A stretch of 64,000 nt of DNA from Mauremys mutica (Eukaryota; Chordata; Testudines; Geoemydidae). Shown here in pieces: positions 58,250 through 64,000 of this stretch. The notes beneath the pieces were generated by a model. That model was not told the origin of the DNA, did not search any database, and saw only the letters and a program-made list of their open reading frames with translations. Numbering within the stretch: position 1 is the stretch's first letter; each line of letters begins with the position of its first letter. The stretch is from assembly GCF_020497125.1 (NCBI RefSeq), contig NC_059075.1:107857222-107921221 (forward strand). The letters are read 5' to 3'. The translations under genes were made by a program, and so were the position numbers.

Positions 58250-61200
58250 TAATTCATTAGATGTTTGCCTCTAGAGCCTACTTTATGTTTATTTCAGGAA
58301 TCCAGAGTCTGAAATGTCTTTTGCAGTCTGATAGGTCTGTATCAAAGGGATCAGAAAGGAATGGAGTCACCCATCGTGTAATAATGCCTTTACCCAACTC
58401 AGAAGACTTCTTGGGAATCTAAAAAGTCCTAAAAGCAGAGAACGCAATGCTGAACTGGGCATGTCAGGGTTAGTAGTAGAAACTACCATCAGTGACTTGG
58501 TGATGGGTGGTAAAAGGGGGTTTAAGATGAAGCATATCTTGCCAACAACTTACTCCCGTACCATCTCCATCAGCACTTGATACTGACCAACTTTCTGTAG
58601 GTCCATGGTCCAAATATAGAAGCACTGCTGGAAAAATGGAACTCATTCAGATGGCAGGGCTCAGGCTGCTATAAGCAAAGAGTGGAGTAATCTCTTAACT
58701 ATAACTGGTTAAATTAATCATTATGAACGACTGATTAAGTGAATCCAGCCCTCTTTCTGTTCGCAAATTACCCACGAGTAGCTCATGGTTATTAAAAATG
58801 TGTTTGCTTTTCAACAGTCTTTAACCAATAGTTCATATAAAGCTAAATTTCAGTGAAAGGAGTTTCCCAAACCATTTGTAGTGACTACTCAGTGTTCAAA
58901 ATGTGCTGTTTGAGCTGTGCTCCATGTGGAACATAGAATTGTTTCTGTTCCTTGCTGGGATTTCCCTGACCCTTATAACATGCTGCCCCTTCCACTCAAA
59001 ACAAGTTGTTGCCTCACAACATGAATTTCATTTCTTGATTAATCTGATCTCAGCTGCAGCCCTGAAAAGCACCTACACCCAACTGCCTTGCTTCAATAAA
59101 ACAAACAAGGTTACTGAGATTCAAATGCTGTATGCGTGGGAGGCCATTCCCATCTTATTTTTGCACCTAGGGCATTTAACTTTATTGTCCCTTTTCATGG
59201 GGCAACACTGCATCCCCCCTTGCGCTGCACTAAGCATCCCACTCCATCACTGAGATGAGTTTCTCTTATCCAGAGAAAGAGGTGAGTGAGGTAATTTCTT
59301 TTATTGGACCAACTTCTGTTGGTGAGAGACACAGTTAAATCCTGTGGCAAAGTACCTTCTCCTCACTAGGCTCAGTCCTTTTTAGCCTTGGAGACACAGG
59401 CTTGGGCAAGACAAATCCTTACCAGTAGCATAGGGTCAGGCTATTCCTTTCCCCAGTCAGTCCCTTGTGCTTGTTTTGCTTCCCTTCTGGGAAGGAAGTG
59501 CAGCCTTCCTTCCTGGAAGGGTTCAGTGTCTTGCTGCACCCAACCTACTGACCGCTCCCGCTCCCTCACCCCCTTCCACTTCCACACAGGAGAGGGTTTA
59601 AAAAGGTCACAAGCAGTTGGAGCCAGCTGAACCTAATTAGTTCCCTAGTAACCCCTTTCCAGCTGAACCTTATTTTCCCATGGTTCTCTCTCCTCAGTGG
59701 ATTGGGAGAGGCCTTTTAACCCCCTGGGACTAATTACTACCACTCTCACCTTTGTAGCTGTTTGTCCTGGATTTACCACAGTCCACTTGAATGAAAAGCA
59801 AGCACCTCAAGGTGGCTGCATCCATTTTATTCCTTCCTGTATCTCCACTGAATTTTTGTTTGTTCATTTGTTTGCAGGAAAAGAAACCCAATTCTTTCCT
59901 TTCAGAGGCAAATTTTGATAATTTCACTTGGAGCTCAGCAGATGAGGGAGGCTACTGAGACATATTAGTCTGAACATATACGTCCCCTCTTCCCTGAAAC
60001 AAAACCATCAATGGTCAATTTTAAATTGCCGATAAGCAGATGTTTTATAGAGCATCCTCACTGATCTGCAGGCTCACAAGCATAACTTGCACTACCTGGG
60101 TTCTACCTGTACATGCCTCACAGAGATTCAGATGCCCCACCCCCACCCTGCCCCCAAGTCCTTTTCATAGAACCTGGCCCAAAAGATGTCAGAACTGCTG
60201 TCCCCCAGCAAGTGATCACAGTAGCCCAGGTGCCATCTTTTAATACGTTCCTAGAGTACAGCTCCTAGTTCCACCACGAACACAATCTGGCAAACTGGTG
60301 ACAAGTTCAAGGACTGGAATAGTGTGGGCTTGTGTGGGTCACCTTGGCAGAAGTGCAGGTGGGAAGCACACCTGCACAAAATGGAAAATCAAACAGCATG
60401 AGACTTTCCGTCCAGTTGACCTCTTCCTAGCTAGGTACTTATATCTGACAGCCTCGGACATTGATTCATTTATCCTCACCAGGCCCGGGGAGGTAAAGCA
60501 ATGTTCTTATCCCCATTCTACTGATGGGGAACTGAGCCACAAAGAATTCAAGCCCAGTTCTAGTGACATTCCCCATTGACTTCACAGGGACAGGATTTCA
60601 CCCAAAGAAATTCAATGATTTGCCTAAGGCCATGCAGAAAGGGGCGTTAGTCCAGTGCCTTAACCCCAGGACCACTCTCGTCTCAGCATCTCACTCCTAC
60701 AGCTGCCACCATCCTGGACTAGAGGCACATCTCTTTGGTCTCTATTCTATAGAACTGTGGTGCCTGTGGTTGTGCTTGGGAAACTCAGGCCACAAGCCCC
60801 AGGCTGGGAAGATATGACAAGATCTTTGCATGGCTGTTGCTGCTTTCAGAGTAACTAGCTCCAAGCCAGGCTGAGTATCACTTCATTCGTTTCTAGGGAA
60901 GACTCTGAAGAAGCACTTATATAGCTATGCTAATGCCGAGTGAAATCACCAGGATTCAGATTTTTGCAATAAAAATACCAAGAGCAATTACTAATGATAA
61001 GGCTGTTATTTAATTAAATCCAGGCATTTAGCTTAAGTTCCAGCAATTGCACACTTTCCATCATGCCAGAGGAGCAGTGCTAAACAGATCCACAGAGACA
61101 GAAGAGGGATTCTGATGCTGACTCCACTCGCAAATGTGAAAGGCCAAACAGTTCAGAGGAGGAAAGCCTCATGAACAGAGACCCCTGTGAGGCAGATGTT

Positions 61201-63038
61201 CCTCTCCTCAGTGACCGGATTTAGAGGTGCCAGAGTAATTCTTTCCTTAGAGAGAAACACAAATTGGGGTCCCCTTTGAAATAGCAGAGGAAGAGGCCTG
61301 CTTAAGTGAGTCTTGTCCAAGGTCAGTCAGTTGTGACCTGGAGCACAACACAGTGTCACTTTTCACCATGAACCTGTAGGATCTGCTGTGCTTTAGAGGA
61401 AAGAGCTCAAGTAACGTACACTTGCTGCAGAAAGTGGCATTGGTAATTCAGCAGGTGGCACTCTTCCCTTGGAATCAGAACTGAGCCAGTGCCCTCCTGT
61501 GTGCTGCTGAATGTACCCGTCTCTTGTATGAGGCGTAAAGCTGTGCAGTTGGTCATTCACTCTCCTTAGCACAGGCAGAGTCAGACAATGTTGCCAGACT
61601 TGCAGCAATAGATTCTCTGGGATCGTGGGGCCCATTAATACAGGTAGATTATACCAATATTTATTGCGCTTGCTCCAGTGCTGCTTCATGAGATAGAGTT
61701 CAGGGTAGGGGTATGTCTCAAGCCCCCACAGGGAAGCAAGATGTCTCCCCATTTATCATGGCCCACAAGCATGAAGTACAATGCAGATTCTTTTTCCTCC
61801 TTCTCAGCAAGAATCCTCCATCCCCCTAACTCCTCCTGGCCAAGAACATACACCACTTCTCTGGCCAGAGCCCACCCCACTGTGGGGCTGAAATCCTACT
61901 TCCTTACTCCTTCCTCACCCATAGCTGGCATGAGCTCAGTTCGGGGTCGGTGGGAAAAGTTACTCACTGCTTCATTGGCTTTGCAAGTGAAAGCCCCATC
62001 AAAGGGCTTTGCAGGGAGCCCCTGATTTACCTACACCAGCCCAGATGCTGTGGATAAGAATGCTCAACATGGGTGCTCACTCAACAAAAGTACCTCCCCA
62101 CCTTGGTCCTCTTCATAGAGCCTGACCCAAAAGATACCAGAATTCCTCCCTCCTCTTCTGCTCCTTCTCCCAGAAGAGATTCCCAACCCCTACGTTCTTG
62201 TGCTTGCACATGGGCACTAAGGAAAGGTTTTCTCACCTGCTTCCACTGCCCTCTTTCCTCCTCCCTCCCCTTTCCCTAGACAGTCTGCCTGAATATAGAG
62301 GAGGAGAGGAGATGGGAAAGGCAGGTCCTAGTCAAAATCAGCAGCTCTCAGGCACCTGGGATTACATTCCTGTGTATTTAAAGCATTCAGCAATGAGTGA
62401 GATATCAATGCCTGGAGAGAAGGCAGTTTTACAGTTTTTGTTACATGCTGTCAGAGATGAATAGTAACTGCCCAGAAAAAACAATCAAGGCAGCTGCACA
62501 CATTTAAATCCCTGGAACATTCCTGGGGAGCTATATATCTCATGCAGGCCCCCTAGACAGGCGTTAGGATCAGAGGGGAAGCTTCGTATATTGCATCATT
62601 GCCATTGTACAAGTGCTTATCAAAATTAGAAGAGAAGTGTCTTCATTATCATTAACTCTTTGTATGACAGTAGCACCTAGAAGCCCCAGCTGAGGTCAGG
62701 ACCCCATTGTGCTAGGCGGTGTCCAGATACGTGTCAAGAGTGTTTCTGCCCGAAACAGTGCAATGTCTAATCAGACAGAGGTTGGGAGAGAGGAAGTTAT
62801 CATCATCATCCTCCTCGTTTTACAGCGGGGGAAACTGAAGCACCAGCAGCTTAAGTCACTAGTTCAGGGGAGCAGAGGAAGTGTAGGTCAGAGCCAGGAA
62901 CTGAACACGTATTGCTCAAGCTCTGGTTCAGTACCTTAACCACAAGAACACCCTTCCTCCCTGGTGTGTCTCTTCTGCTTGGTAGCAGTGGACACTCCCC
63001 ACTAGAGCAAGGGCTTAGCCTCATTTCCCCCCCCCCAT
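58250..63038. other. Downstream of INS, no gene seen
   Basis: Contains a dispersed-repeat fragment at about 59279-59335 (TTTTATTGGACCAACTTCTG) and MIR-type stretches at about 60490-60680 (TACTGATGGGGAACTGAGCC) and 62815-62955 (TTTTACAGCGGGGGAAACTG). Between these, nothing was recognised. IGF2, expected next in amniotes, was not found in this interval. Confidence 0.6.
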
Positions 63039-63229
63039 TGTTGTGTATTTGGTTGTCATGGTTTTGTTGCTATGGCAACTGAGTTAGATTATTATGGGTT
63101 AGCTCAACTGGTTTCAACCGGCTGAGGAGCTCTCTGTAGATATGTAAATAAAATGGAGGTTTTGGTTAGCTGCCTGCTCTCTGGCCTCAAGTGATTGTTT
63201 CCTACACCGGCTGCCCCAAGGATATAACA
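63039..63229 (+). mobile_element. 5' LTR of a Gypsy-class retrotransposon
   Basis: 191 bp from TGTTGTGTATTTGG to GGATATAACA, bounded by the inverted TGTT/AACA. AATAAA lies at 63147-63152. One base later starts a primer-binding site, which fixes the 3' edge. The matching 3' LTR would lie outside the window, so the 5' edge rests on the terminal motif. Confidence 0.82.
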
Positions 63230-63230
63230 C

Positions 63231-63250
63231 TGGCGACGAGGATGGGATTC
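63231..63250 (+). promoter_or_regulatory. Primer-binding site, serine tRNA (GCT) type
   Basis: TGGCGACGAGGATGGGATTC reads as the complement of the 3' end (with CCA) of vertebrate tRNA-Ser(GCT) over 20 bases, from memory of that tRNA. It sits one base after the LTR, where reverse transcription is primed. Confidence 0.8.
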
Positions 63251-63353
63251 CGGTGCTGCTCCAGTAACAGAAGGAAGTAGAAGTCAAGGTAAAGACCAAA
63301 CAAAGAAAAAAAGCTGCTTGTTTGCACTGACTGTGAAAGTGAAACTAAAAATC

Positions 63354-64000
63354 ATGGCTACTCTGACCAGGCCCCTGGAGCCTTTTGATGAGAATACAGA
63401 GCAGTGGCATGTGTATACTGAGCGTTTTGAGCTTTTTGGTATTGCAAATGACATTACAGAAGCGAAGAAGGTGCCAATATTCTTAACTGTTGTAGGGGCT
63501 AAAACCTACTCTCTGCTACGCAGCTTACTACACCCTGTTAAGCCTGAGACTAAATCTTACAGTGACATTGTGGAAATCCTGGGGTCTCATTTCTCCCCAA
63601 AACCACTGGTAATTGCTGAAAGATATAGGTTCCACAAAAGAGACCAAAAGGAAGATGAAACAGTTGTACAATTTGTAGCCATTTTAAAAAAGCTAGCAGA
63701 ACACTGTGAATTTAAAGAAATGTTACATGATGCCCTGCGTGACAGGTTAGTGTGTGGCCTGTACAGTGAAGCTATACGGAAGCGCCTACTGACAGAGGCT
63801 CAGCTTACCTTACAGAAGGCTGTTGATATTGCTGTCTCCATGGAACTGGCTACAAGGGAGGCACAATACATCGGTGCACTCCCTAGGGTGCAAAAAGTGT
63901 CACAAGAACCGACCCACAAAACTGTGCAGAGTCAAGAATGTTACCGCTGTGGTAAGCCAGGTCACGAGGCGTCAGAATGCTGGTGTAAGGACCTGGTGTG
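63354..64000 (+). CDS. Gypsy-class retrotransposon gag, partial (runs off window)
   Basis: An open frame of 215 complete codons runs from ATG at 63354 to the window edge without a stop or shift. It starts MATLTRPLEPFDENTEQWHV, typical of Retrotrans_gag-type capsid proteins of Ty3/Gypsy elements. Next comes a helical capsid segment with YRFHKRDQ.EDETVVQFV and RDRLVCGL. Near the end, CYRCGKPGHEASEC is a CX2CX4HX4C zinc knuckle that binds the element RNA. About 104 bp of leader separate it from the primer-binding site. The intact frame suggests a young insertion; pol should follow beyond 64000. No env can be judged. Confidence 0.9.
   Translation, partial: MATLTRPLEPFDENTEQWHVYTERFELFGIANDITEAKKVPIFLTVVGAKTYSLLRSLLHPVKPETKSYSDIVEILGSHFSPKPLVIAERYRFHKRDQKEDETVVQFVAILKKLAEHCEFKEMLHDALRDRLVCGLYSEAIRKRLLTEAQLTLQKAVDIAVSMELATREAQYIGALPRVQKVSQEPTHKTVQSQECYRCGKPGHEASECWCKDLV

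Noticed and set aside
58903..59253. 116-codon ORF downstream of INS, considered as part of IGF2
   Set aside because: No IGF2 signal peptide, B/A-domain cysteines or splice sites can be seen.

Overview
The window is vertebrate nuclear DNA carrying two neighbouring genes in the same orientation: a complete tyrosine hydroxylase gene (TH, 13 coding exons, 2767-37052, 496 residues) and a complete insulin gene (INS, 53.9-58.2 kb, 106-residue preproinsulin). The TH-INS order is the conserved amniote arrangement; IGF2, expected next, is not reached. The source is most likely a turtle. A tRNA-derived SINE at 9570-9748 looks like the Cry-I/PolIII SINE of cryptodiran turtles, CR1 LINEs are present, and the insulin A chain is bird/turtle-like. 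The species cannot be fixed from the sequence alone.

Layout. 1-2690: repeat-bearing upstream DNA. 2693-2856: TH promoter (CRE plus TATA) and exon 1. 2857-37052: TH, with introns inflated by repeats; exons are at 10225, 16553, 18180, 19215, 22578, 27073, 28659, 28928, 30460, 31742, 32014 and 36893. 37053-39338: TH 3' region with a degenerate 36-bp minisatellite. 39339-41577: a 2.2-kb hAT-like element that is the inverted partner of one in TH intron 6. 41586-53880: gene-free spacer with CR1 and older repeats. 53925-58240: INS promoter, a noncoding exon and two coding exons. 58250-63038: gene-free. 63039-64000: the 5' end of a Gypsy-class LTR retrotransposon with an open gag that runs off the window.

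Function. TH makes L-DOPA from tyrosine (the rate-limiting step of catecholamine synthesis). All coding joints keep frame, the Fe(II) ligands (H329, H334, E374) are present, and so are the regulatory serines S19, S31 and S40. INS encodes signal peptide, B chain, 27-residue C-peptide and A chain with all six cysteines and both dibasic cleavage sites. The two genes are neighbours but do not share a pathway.

The unusual content is in the mobile DNA. Nine elements have hAT-type 8-bp target duplications, three of them exact copies of GC-rich short elements. Two elements stop about 30 bp before TH exons 7 and 8. A pair of 2.2-2.5 kb inverted hAT copies share a nested folded-back LTR. A turtle-type short repeat shows 7-13 bp target duplications and fold-back copies of its own sequence.
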